Positions 56,836 to 64,000 of a stretch of 64,000 bases of DNA are shown in pieces. Both the position numbers and the translations under genes were made by a program. Under the pieces are notes generated by a model, which worked only from the letters and a program-made list of their open reading frames with translations, ran no database searches and was not told the origin of the DNA. Within the stretch, counting starts at the first letter, position 1; each line of letters begins with the position of its first letter. The DNA comes from Burkholderia stagnalis (GTDB lineage Bacteria > Pseudomonadota > Gammaproteobacteria > Burkholderiales > Burkholderiaceae). The DNA lies in the NCBI RefSeq assembly GCF_902830275.1, contig NZ_CADESW010000014.1, forward strand, positions 124,001 to 188,000, given 5' to 3'.

Positions 56836-57180
56836 GTGACATTCGACGAAGTTCGGCAGATCGCGCTGGCATGGCGGGGCGTCGAGGACGGCACATCGTA
56901 CGGCACGCCCGCACTCAAGGTGAAGGGCAAGCTGCTGGCCCGGCTGCGCGAGGACGGCGACACCCTCGTCGTGAAGGGCGTCGGCCCGGACGAGCGCGCG
57001 TGGCTGATCGAATCCGCGCCCGACGTGTATTACGTGACCGATCACTATCTCGGCTGGCCGATCGTGCTGGTGCGCCTGTCGGCCGCGCCTCCCGACGCCG
57101 TGAAAAACCTGCTTCTGCGAGAATGGCTGGCGATCGTGCCGGCCAAATGGCGCGACGAGATGGCCCGCGGCGCGACCTGA
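56836..57180 (+). CDS. MmcQ/YjbR-family protein (114 aa)
   Basis: GTG start at 56836 with GAGGAGG just upstream. Small DNA-binding-like CyaY-fold family. VEDGTSYGTPALKVKGKLLA in the first half and YYVTDHYLGWPIVLVRLSA are the recognisable parts; the C-terminus RWLAIVPAKW-like segment completes it. Biochemical role unsettled. Possibly co-transcribed with the MFS gene. Confidence 0.9.
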   Translation: MTFDEVRQIALAWRGVEDGTSYGTPALKVKGKLLARLREDGDTLVVKGVGPDERAWLIESAPDVYYVTDHYLGWPIVLVRLSAAPPDAVKNLLLREWLAIVPAKWRDEMARGAT

Positions 57181-57584
57181 ACCGGGCTGCGCGCCTCGCG
57201 CGCTGCGCGGCTCGGCAGGTTCAACGACCACTGCCGGATGGCGCGTGTGTTGCATCGATTCGCATCGATGCAACAAGTGGTTCCATCGAAATTCATCAAT
57301 TGGTTCTTAGTCGCGAACCGTTTGGTGCTTACACTCCATCGCTTCGAAGGCGGTTGACTCACCGGCCGACGGAACAGGGCGCCGCGATGCGCCGGCACAT
57401 GTACGCCGCATCGCACCGCAGCTTCGCAGACCTGCGTGGCGCACCGTTCCGATCGGCCGCGACCCCGGCGCGAGCCGGCGTGCGCTGCACGCCGCGCCCC
57501 GTCACCGGATCGACAACGACAATCCCCAGCACCGCCTTCACGCGACACCGGGTCATACCGGAACCGTTTTTTGGAGAGAGACAC
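57181..57584. other. Intergenic region upstream of gabP
   Basis: 404 nt with candidate control sites at 57249-57335 and a long untranslated leader before the start at 57585. The sequence between about 57340 and 57580 is GC-rich with no clear element. Confidence 0.5.
57249..57335 (+). promoter_or_regulatory. Palindrome, direct repeats and weak promoter upstream of gabP
   Basis: A perfect 11-bp inverted repeat GTTGCATCGAT (57249-57259 with 57264-57274). A direct repeat TGGTTC at 57278-57283 and 57301-57306 (23-nt period). Then TTAGTC 57307-57312, 17-nt spacer, TACACT 57330-57335 as a possible promoter. Confidence 0.45.
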
Positions 57585-58976
57585 ATGAATGGTAGTAAGA
57601 CAGGCCTCGGCACCGGCCTCAAGCAGCGCCACGTGACGATGCTGTCGATCGCCGGGGTGATCGGCGCGGGGTTGTTCGTCGGCTCCGGCCACGCGATCGC
57701 GGAAGCCGGCCCGGCATCGATCCTCGCGTATGCGATCGCGGGCGTGCTGGTCGTGCTGGTGATGCGCATGCTCGGCGAGATGGCCGTCGCGCATCCGGAC
57801 AGCGGCTCGTTCTCGACCTATGCCGATCGCGCGATCGGCCACTGGGCGGGCTTCTCGATCGGCTGGCTGTACTGGTGGTTCTGGGTGCTCGTGATCCCGA
57901 TCGAGGCGACGGCCGCCGCGACCATCCTCAACGCGTGGTTCCCCGGCGTGGCGACCTGGATCTTCGCGCTCGGCATCACGCTGCTGCTGACGATGACCAA
58001 CCTCTTTTCCGTCAAGAACTACGGCGAATTCGAATTCTGGTTCGCGCTGATCAAGGTGGTCGCGATCGTCGTGTTCCTGTGCATCGGCGGCGCGGCGATC
58101 GTCGGCATCGTGCCGGCGCCGGCCGTATCGGGGGTGTCGAACCTGTTCGCTCACGACGGCTTCATGCCGAACGGCGCCGGCGCGGTGCTCGCGGCGATGC
58201 TGACGACGATGTTCTCGTTCCTCGGCACCGAGATCGTGACGATCGCGGCCGCCGAATCGGAAAACCCGCAACGCCAGATCGTGCGGGCGACCAACTCGGT
58301 GATCTGGCGCATCACGCTGTTCTACCTCGGCTCGATTCTCGTCGTCGCGGCGATCGTGCCGTGGAACGATCCGCTGCTGCCGAAGCACGGCTCGTATCAG
58401 CGCGCGATGGAGCTGATCGGCGTCCCGCATGCGAAGGCGATCATCGACGTGATCGTGCTGGTGTCGGTGGCGAGCTGCCTGAACTCGGCGCTGTACACCG
58501 CATCGCGGATGCTGTTCTCGCTGTCGAAGCGCAAGGATGCGCCCGCGTTCCTGCATCGCACCGATGCGAGCGGCACGCCGCGCGCGGCGGTGCTCGCGTC
58601 GACCGCGTTCGGTTTCCTGACCGTGATCGCGAACTACCTGATGCCGGAGCAGGTGTTCGGCTTCCTGCTCGCGACGTCGGGTGCGATCGCGCTGCTCGTG
58701 TACCTCGTGATCGCGATCTCGCAGCTGCGGATGCGCAAGACGCTCGAGGTGAGCGGCGCGGACCTCACGCTGCGGATGTGGATGTTCCCGTGGCTCACGT
58801 GGGCCGTGATCCTGTTCATCTGCGGCACGCTGACCGTGATGCTGGTGAGCGAGGAGCACCGGATGGAAGTGGGGGCGACGGCGGTGCTGGCGCTGATCGT
58901 GCTGGTGGCGTCGTGGCTGAACAAGCGCGGCCGCGATGCGCGGGCGAGCGCGGGGCGGCGCGTGTCGGCGATGTGA
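57585..58976 (+). CDS. gabP: GABA permease GabP (APC family)
   Basis: Proton-driven uptake of 4-aminobutyrate. 463 residues, 12 membrane segments. Start at ATG 57585 after TTGGAGAGAG. GLKQRHVTMLSIAGVIGAGL, DSGSFSTYADRAIGHWAGF, WLYWWFWVLVIPIEA, SVKNYGEFEFWFALIKVVAI and EIVTIAAAESENPQRQIVRA follow E. coli GabP closely along the whole length. Other amino acid permeases (AnsP, AroP) share the fold but less of these blocks. No gabT or gabD lies nearby. Confidence 0.88.
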   Translation: MNGSKTGLGTGLKQRHVTMLSIAGVIGAGLFVGSGHAIAEAGPASILAYAIAGVLVVLVMRMLGEMAVAHPDSGSFSTYADRAIGHWAGFSIGWLYWWFWVLVIPIEATAAATILNAWFPGVATWIFALGITLLLTMTNLFSVKNYGEFEFWFALIKVVAIVVFLCIGGAAIVGIVPAPAVSGVSNLFAHDGFMPNGAGAVLAAMLTTMFSFLGTEIVTIAAAESENPQRQIVRATNSVIWRITLFYLGSILVVAAIVPWNDPLLPKHGSYQRAMELIGVPHAKAIIDVIVLVSVASCLNSALYTASRMLFSLSKRKDAPAFLHRTDASGTPRAAVLASTAFGFLTVIANYLMPEQVFGFLLATSGAIALLVYLVIAISQLRMRKTLEVSGADLTLRMWMFPWLTWAVILFICGTLTVMLVSEEHRMEVGATAVLALIVLVASWLNKRGRDARASAGRRVSAM

Positions 58977-59125
58977 CGAAGCGATGGCGCGGCGGCGGGC
59001 GTGAATGCTCGCCGTCGGCATGGCGGGGTGTTCCGCCGGAACATGCATGGCCCGCTCGGCGCTTGCCGATCGGGCCATTTGTTTTGCCGGCAGCGAATGC
59101 AGCGACGCGGCCGATACAAAGCAAA

Positions 59126-59154
59126 AGGCCCGCTTGGTGTCGCCAAGCGGGCCT
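59126..59154 (-). terminator. Terminator of the tRNA-fMet gene
   Basis: A 12-bp stem (59126-59137 with 59143-59154), a TGTCG loop, and a TTTT run on the minus-strand side at 59122-59126. It begins 7 nt after the tRNA 3' end. Confidence 0.85.
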
Positions 59155-59160
59155 CGGTGT

Positions 59161-59237
<77 letters not shown>

Positions 59238-59338
59238 GCGCGAATTGTAATCGCAATGCGGCGCTGCGTCAAAGCGTATCTGCTCTCGTTACGCATCTGC
59301 GTGGGTCCGACGCGGCATCGCACACGAACCTGTAAAGC

Positions 59339-59376
59339 AAAAGCCCCTTGCGGCGCGTGGCTCGCAAGGGGCTTTT
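59339..59376. terminator. Bidirectional terminator downstream of ychF
   Basis: A 14-bp perfect stem (59339-59352 with 59363-59376) with AAAA and TTTT ends, 10-nt loop. It ends the leftward ychF message 31 nt after its stop. Confidence 0.92.
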
Positions 59377-59406
59377 CGTATATTGCCGGACGTCTGCGCG
59401 ATTCGC

Positions 59407-60501
59407 TCAGACGTTGAACAGGAAGTTCATCACGTCGCCATCATGCACGACATATTCCTTCCCTTCGGCACGCATCTTCCCGGCTTCCTTCGCGCCTTGC
59501 TCGCCCTTGTACGCGATGAAGTCGTCGAACGCGATCGTCTGCGCGCGGATGAAGCCGCGCTCGAAGTCGGTGTGGATCACGCCGGCCGCCTGCGGCGCCG
59601 TGTCGCCGATGTGGATCGTCCACGCGCGCACTTCCTTCACGCCCGCGGTGAAGTAGGTCTGCAGGCCGAGCAGCTTGAAGCCCGCGCGAATCACGCGGTC
59701 GAGGCCCGGCTCGTCCATGCCCATGTCGGCGAGGAACGCTTCCTTGTCCTCGTCGTCGAGGTCGGCGATCTCCGCCTCGATCGCCGCGCAGACCGCGACC
59801 ACCGGCGAATTCTCGCTTTCTGCGTACTTGCGCACCGCGTCGAGGTGCGGGTTGTTCTCGAAGCCGTCGTCCTTCACGTTCGCGACGTACATCGCCGGCT
59901 TCGCGGTGATCAGGCAGAACGGCTTGAGCAGCGCCGCTTCGTCGTCCGACAGCGCCAGGCCGCGCACGGCCTTGCCCTGGTCGAGCTGCGCGCGCACCTT
60001 GTCGAGCACCGCGACGAGCTTCGCCGCTTCCTTGTCGTTGCCCGACTTCGCGGCCTTCGAGTAACGCGTGAGCGCCTTCTCGACCGTGCCGAGGTCGGCG
60101 AGCGCGAGTTCGGTGTTGATCACCTCGATGTCGTCGATCGGGCTCACCTTGCCGGCGACGTGGATGACGTTCTCGTCCTCGAAGCAGCGCACGACGTGCG
60201 TGATCGCGTCGGTTTCGCGGATGTTCGCGAGGAACTGGTTGCCGAGGCCTTCGCCCTTGCTCGCGCCCGCGACGAGGCCCGCGATGTCGACGAACTCGAC
60301 GACGGCCGGCACGACGCGCTCGGGGCTGATGATCTCGGCGAGCGCCTTCAGGCGCGCGTCAGGCACTTCGACCACGCCGACGTTCGGCTCGATCGTGCAG
60401 AACGGGTAGTTCTCGGCGGCGATGCCGGCCTTGGTCAGCGCATTGAACAGGGTGGACTTGCCGACGTTGGGCAAGCCGACGATGCCGCATTTGAGGCTCA
60501 T
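59407..60501 (-). CDS. ychF: Ribosome-associated ATPase/GTPase YchF (OLA1/EngD)
   Basis: Obg-related P-loop NTPase that prefers ATP and binds ribosomes; linked to stress and translation control. 364 residues. G1 [18 protein letters not shown]3 [18 protein letters not shown], and a coiled-coil insert in the middle. The C-terminal TGS domain has [18 protein letters not shown] and [16 protein letters not shown], ending VMNFLFNV. Alone, with its own terminator. Confidence 0.98.
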   Translation of the reverse strand: MSLKCGIVGLPNVGKSTLFNALTKAGIAAENYPFCTIEPNVGVVEVPDARLKALAEIISPERVVPAVVEFVDIAGLVAGASKGEGLGNQFLANIRETDAITHVVRCFEDENVIHVAGKVSPIDDIEVINTELALADLGTVEKALTRYSKAAKSGNDKEAAKLVAVLDKVRAQLDQGKAVRGLALSDDEAALLKPFCLITAKPAMYVANVKDDGFENNPHLDAVRKYAESENSPVVAVCAAIEAEIADLDDEDKEAFLADMGMDEPGLDRVIRAGFKLLGLQTYFTAGVKEVRAWTIHIGDTAPQAAGVIHTDFERGFIRAQTIAFDDFIAYKGEQGAKEAGKMRAEGKEYVVHDGDVMNFLFNV

Positions 60502-60741
60502 GGAATCCTTCGAACGGGTGAAGCGGCGCGGCCGGGCGGGGCGCGGCGGCGCGGGACAAGGGGGACGGCCGTCACGTGCGCGACCGGCCGGCGTTCAAAG
60601 GCGCTATTGTACCGTGCCGCCGCGCCGGTTTCCGCCCGTCGGCCGAACGGCCGATGCCACGGGGCCGGCCGCGGCCAGGCCATTGCGCGGTTCCCCTGAT
60701 TTCCCGCAAAGTCCGGCCGCATAAGGGTTTGGCCCCGCGGC

Positions 60742-60747
60742 TATAAT
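60742..60747 (+). promoter_or_regulatory. -10 element directly before a UbiH-family gene
   Basis: A perfect TATAAT. Transcription would start about 7 nt downstream, at or next to the ATG at 60755, which predicts a leaderless or nearly leaderless message. No strong -35 is visible. Confidence 0.55.
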
Positions 60748-60754
60748 GCCCGCC

Positions 60755-61924
60755 ATGACTGCCCACCACACCTTCGACGTCGCCGTGGTCGGCGGCGGGC
60801 TCGTCGGCAAGACGGCCGCGCTCGCGCTGACCCAGTCCGGCTACAAGACCGCCTTGCTCGCCCAGCCGGCGACGCCGCGCCCCGCCGATCTCGCGTTCGA
60901 CACGCGCGTCTATGCGCTGTCGTCCAGCTCGCAGGCGCTGCTCGAACGGCTGCGCGTCTGGCAGGCGCTCGACCACGGCCGGCTCGCGCCCGTCTACGAC
61001 ATGCGCGTCTACGGCGACGCGCACGCCGAGCTCCATTTCTCCGCGTACCAGGCATCGGTGCCGCAGCTCGCATGGATCGTCGAATCGTCGCTGGTCGAGG
61101 CCTCGCTCGACGCGGCGCTGCGGTTCCAGCCGAACCTGACGTGGTTCGACGCGCGCGCGCAGGGCTTCGACGTGCGCGACGACGCGGCCGTGCTCACGCT
61201 GTCGTCGGGGCAGGTGCTCGAAGCCGACCTGATCGTCGGCGCGGACGGCGCGCACTCGTGGGTGCGCTCGCAAATGGGGGCCAAGGTCGAACGGCGCGAT
61301 TATCGGCAGACCGGTGTCGTCGCGAACTTCAAGGCGTCGCTGCCGCACCGCGAAACCGCTTATCAGTGGTTCCACGAGGGCGAGATCGTCGCGCTGCTGC
61401 CGCTGCCGGACGGCCACGTGTCGCTCGTCTGGTCGGCGCACACCGCGCATGCGGACGAACTGCTGGCGCTCGATCCCGCGCAGCTTGCGGCCGAGGTCGA
61501 GCGTGTGTCGCACGGGAAGGTCGGCACGCTCGACTGCGTGACGCCGGCGGCCGGTTTCCCGCTCGCGCTGCAGACCGTGGACAAGCTGATCGCGCCGCGC
61601 GTCGCGCTGGTCGGCGACGCCGCGCACCTGATCCACCCGCTCGCGGGCCAGGGGATGAACCTCGGGCTGCGCGATGTCGCCGCGCTCGCCGACGCGATCG
61701 CGAACAAGGAAAGCTTCCGCAACCTCGGCGATACGGTGCTGCTGCGCCGCTACGAGCGCTCGCGCCGCGAGGACATCCGCGCGCTGATGATCGCGACCGA
61801 CGGCCTGCAGCGGCTGTTCGCGGCGCCGGGCTCGCTCGCGAAGGCGGTGCGCAACGCGGGCATGGCGTTCGTCGGCGCGCAGCCGCTCGTCAAGCGCTGG
61901 CTCGTGTCGTCCGCGCTCGGCTGA
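60755..61924 (+). CDS. UbiH/UbiF/Coq6-family FAD-dependent hydroxylase (389 aa)
   Basis: Aromatic-ring hydroxylase of ubiquinone synthesis. N-terminal FAD motif DVAVVGGGLVGKTAALALTQ, the family motif DLIVGADGAHSWVRSQMG, and the second FAD motif VALVGDAAHLIHPLAGQGMN. Start taken at ATG 60755, because ATG 60746 lies inside the TATAAT box. Which ring position is hydroxylated (UbiH, UbiF or UbiI type) cannot be decided by eye. dsbC follows after 90 nt. Confidence 0.93.
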   Translation: MTAHHTFDVAVVGGGLVGKTAALALTQSGYKTALLAQPATPRPADLAFDTRVYALSSSSQALLERLRVWQALDHGRLAPVYDMRVYGDAHAELHFSAYQASVPQLAWIVESSLVEASLDAALRFQPNLTWFDARAQGFDVRDDAAVLTLSSGQVLEADLIVGADGAHSWVRSQMGAKVERRDYRQTGVVANFKASLPHRETAYQWFHEGEIVALLPLPDGHVSLVWSAHTAHADELLALDPAQLAAEVERVSHGKVGTLDCVTPAAGFPLALQTVDKLIAPRVALVGDAAHLIHPLAGQGMNLGLRDVAALADAIANKESFRNLGDTVLLRRYERSRREDIRALMIATDGLQRLFAAPGSLAKAVRNAGMAFVGAQPLVKRWLVSSALG

Positions 61925-62014
61925 GCGAACCTTCGGGCTCATCCCCGGTCGGAGACGGTTCCGTTACGGCGTACACTGTGCCGTGCACTCCGATTGAGCT
62001 GAAGGAAGATTTCC

Positions 62015-62743
62015 ATGAAAAAAACGATCCGTATCGCGTCGCTGGTGCTGGCCGTCGCCGCGACGACGCTCGGCTGCACCGCGCAGGCCGATCAGACCAC
62101 CGACAAGCTGAAAGCCACGCTGCAATCCCGCCTCGGCAGCGACGCGCCAATCAAGAGCGTGTCGAAATCGCCGGTCGCGGGCCTGTACGAAGTGAATCTC
62201 GGCACGCAGATCATCTATAGCGACGCGAGCGGCGACTATGTGCTGCTCGGCGATCTCGTCGACACGAAAACGCGCAAGAACCTGACCGAGGCGCGCGTGG
62301 CGGAAACCAACAAGATCGATTTCGCCAGCCTGCCGCTCGCCAACGCGATCAAGGTCGTCAAGGGCAACGGCGCGCGCAAGATCGCCGTGTTCTCCGACCC
62401 GAACTGCCCGTACTGCAAGAAGCTCGAGACGACGCTCCAGTCGATCGACAACGTGACGGTCTACACGTTCCTGTACCCGGTGCTGTCGCCGGATTCGACC
62501 GCGAAGTCGAAGGCGATCTGGTGCGCGGGCGACCGCGTGAAGTCGTGGGAGGGCTGGATGCTCGACCATCGCGCGCCGACCAACGCCGCGAACTGCGACA
62601 CGAGCGCGCTCGACAAGAATCTCGCGCTCGGCCGCGGGATGAACGTCACCGGCACGCCGACGATCTTCCTGCCCGACGGCCGCCGCCTGCCGGGCGCCGT
62701 GTCCGCCGAGCAGCTGAATCAGGCGCTCGCTTCGAACAAGTAA
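62015..62743 (+). CDS. dsbC: Thiol:disulfide interchange protein DsbC
   Basis: Periplasmic disulfide isomerase. 242 residues with a cleaved signal peptide (MKKTIRIASLVLAVAATTLG, then CTAQA); the Cys near the site could suggest a lipoprotein, but A-Q-A fits signal peptidase I. N-terminal dimerisation domain, then a thioredoxin domain with active site SDPNCPYCKKLE, a second Cys pair (WCAGDR...ANCDT) and the cis-Pro loop TGTPTIFLPDG. Start has GAAGGA about 8 nt upstream. Confidence 0.96.
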   Translation: MKKTIRIASLVLAVAATTLGCTAQADQTTDKLKATLQSRLGSDAPIKSVSKSPVAGLYEVNLGTQIIYSDASGDYVLLGDLVDTKTRKNLTEARVAETNKIDFASLPLANAIKVVKGNGARKIAVFSDPNCPYCKKLETTLQSIDNVTVYTFLYPVLSPDSTAKSKAIWCAGDRVKSWEGWMLDHRAPTNAANCDTSALDKNLALGRGMNVTGTPTIFLPDGRRLPGAVSAEQLNQALASNK

Positions 62744-62757
62744 AAGACGCATGATGC

Positions 62758-62777
62758 GCCGGGCCGCGAGGCCCGGC
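62758..62777 (+). terminator. Possible weak terminator hairpin after dsbC
   Basis: An 8-bp perfect GC stem (62758-62765 with 62770-62777) closed by a GCGA tetraloop, 14 nt after the dsbC stop. No T-run follows, so it may only stabilise the message end. Confidence 0.4.
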
Positions 62778-62854
62778 CGGCGAGGGGCGCCCAGGGTTCC
62801 GGCCCGGCGCCTCTCGTCGTTTCTGCCGCCGCTATCCCCGACCGATTCCCACGA

Positions 62855-64000
62855 TGAAAACGCCGATCCGCTATTCGATTGCTCCGAAAGATCCTGCCGC
62901 GCACCTGTTCGAGGTGTCCGTGACGGTTGCCGAACCCGACCCCGAAGGCCAGCGGTTCGCGCTGCCGGTGTGGATTCCGGGCAGCTATCTCGTGCGCGAG
63001 TTCGCGCGCAACATCGTGACGCTGCAGGCGTTCAACGACGCCGGCCGCAAGGTGCGGATCGCGAAGACCGACAAGAGCACGTGGCAGGCCGCGCCGGTGA
63101 AGGGCGCGCTGACTTTGCGCTACGACGTCTATGCATGGGACTTGTCGGTGCGCTCCGCGTACCTGGACGACCAGGGCGGCTTCTTCAACGGCACCGCGGT
63201 GTTCCTGAGCGTGGCCGGCCAGGAGGACGCGCCGTGCGACGTGGAGATCGCGAAGCCGGCCGGCGCGGCCTTCCGCGCGTGGCGCGTGGCCACCGCGCTG
63301 CCCGAGGCGCGCGGCACGAAACGCCATGCGTTCGGCGCGTATCGCGCGTCGAACTACGACGAACTCGTCGATCACCCGGTGACGATCGGCGAATTCGCGC
63401 TCGCGACGTTCGACGCGCACGGCGTGCCGCACGACATCGTGATCGCCGGCCGCGTGACCCAGCTCGACATGGAACGGCTCCGCACCGACCTGAAACGCGT
63501 GTGCGAAGCGCAGATCGCGCTGTTCGAGCCGAAGTCGAAGAAGGCGCCGATGGACCGCTACGTGTTCATGACGCTCGCGGTCAGCGACGGCTACGGCGGC
63601 CTCGAGCATCGCGCGTCGACCGCGCTGATCTGCAACCGCAGCGACCTGCCGGTGAAAGGGCGCCCGGAAACGACGGAAGGCTATCGCACCTATCTCGGCC
63701 TCTGCAGCCACGAGTATTTCCACACGTGGAACGTGAAGCGCATCAAGCCGGCAGCGTTCGTGCCGTACGACCTCGCGCGCGAAAACTACACGTCGCTGCT
63801 GTGGCTGTTCGAGGGCTTCACGTCGTATTACGACGACCTGATGCTGGTGCGCAGCGGGTTGATGTCGCAGGACGAATACTTCGCGGCGCTCGGCCGCACG
63901 ATCGGCGGCGTGCAGCGCGGCACCGGCCGGCTCAAGCAGAGCGTCGCGGAAAGCTCGTTCGACGCGTGGACCAAGTACTACCGGCAGGACGAGAACGCGG
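62855..64000 (+). CDS. M61-family glycyl aminopeptidase, N-terminal part (3' partial)
   Basis: Metallopeptidase, cut by the right edge after 382 residues. The N-terminal beta domain has FALPVWIPGSYLVREFARNI, which is typical of M61. The catalytic part shows the zinc motif CSHEYFHTWNVKRIKP and the downstream Glu in LLWLFEGFTSYYDDLM. Family members usually continue with a PDZ domain, beyond this window. No signal peptide is evident at the ATG 62855 start. Confidence 0.93.

Overview
The window looks like a piece of the main chromosome of a Burkholderia species, most likely of the Burkholderia cepacia complex. The DNA is strongly GC-rich with GC-ending codons. It carries a complete type VI secretion (T6SS) cluster of the Burkholderia T6SS-1 arrangement, followed by a housekeeping block (hemA-prfA-prmC-grxD-ubiX, ettA, gabP, ychF, a ubiH-family gene, dsbC) in an order familiar from that group. 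The species call is inference from gene content; no database search was possible.

Left end (1-5.3 kb): the 3' part of an rhs gene, cut by the window edge. Its conserved YD-repeat core ends in DPLGL and then switches to an AT-rich tip with a JAB/JAMM-like H-x-H...S-x-x-D pattern (DUF4329-like). A small overlapping gene follows that is the obvious immunity candidate. Behind it lie a terminator and a frameshifted scrap of another rhs core, then a chemoreceptor gene and a small conserved hypothetical gene.

T6SS (5.36-28.3 kb): a leftward tssJ-tssK-tssL operon; a rightward operon of a TPR lipoprotein gene, tssB, tssC, hcp, tssE, tssF, tssG, clpV and tssA, with a terminator hairpin directly after hcp; a leftward tssM-tagF-ompA operon plus a small membrane-protein gene; and a leftward M15-peptidase gene (tagX-like) divergent from a membrane-anchored Ala/Lys-repeat protein. 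These supply the membrane complex (TssJLM), baseplate (TssEFGK), sheath and tube (TssBC, Hcp), recycling ATPase (ClpV), TssA, post-translational control (TagF), cell-wall anchoring (OmpA) and cell-wall opening (M15 peptidase). No vgrG or PAAR gene is present inside the cluster. The Rhs protein 3 kb away is a plausible cargo, but that link is inference.

Middle (28.6-43 kb): a CorA/ZntB-type transporter, a secreted M1 aminopeptidase lipoprotein, an LEA14-like lipoprotein, a YegP-type protein, two unrelated SAM methyltransferases, a DUF1415 protein, a tetR/MFS divergent pair with a readable overlapping promoter-operator region, a nitroreductase, a YegD-like Hsp70, a cold-shock protein with a long leader, and an APC permease.

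Right (43-64 kb): a DOPA-dioxygenase-type enzyme; ubiX, grxD, prmC, prfA and hemA in one leftward block; an orphan response regulator with an atypical receiver; Xaa-Pro aminopeptidase, cysteine hydrolase and HAD hydrolase; ettA; a DUF3761 protein; a second MFS transporter; an MmcQ/YjbR protein; gabP; initiator tRNA-fMet; ychF; a UbiH-family hydroxylase; dsbC; and a partial M61 peptidase. I saw no insertion sequence, prophage, CRISPR array or rRNA.
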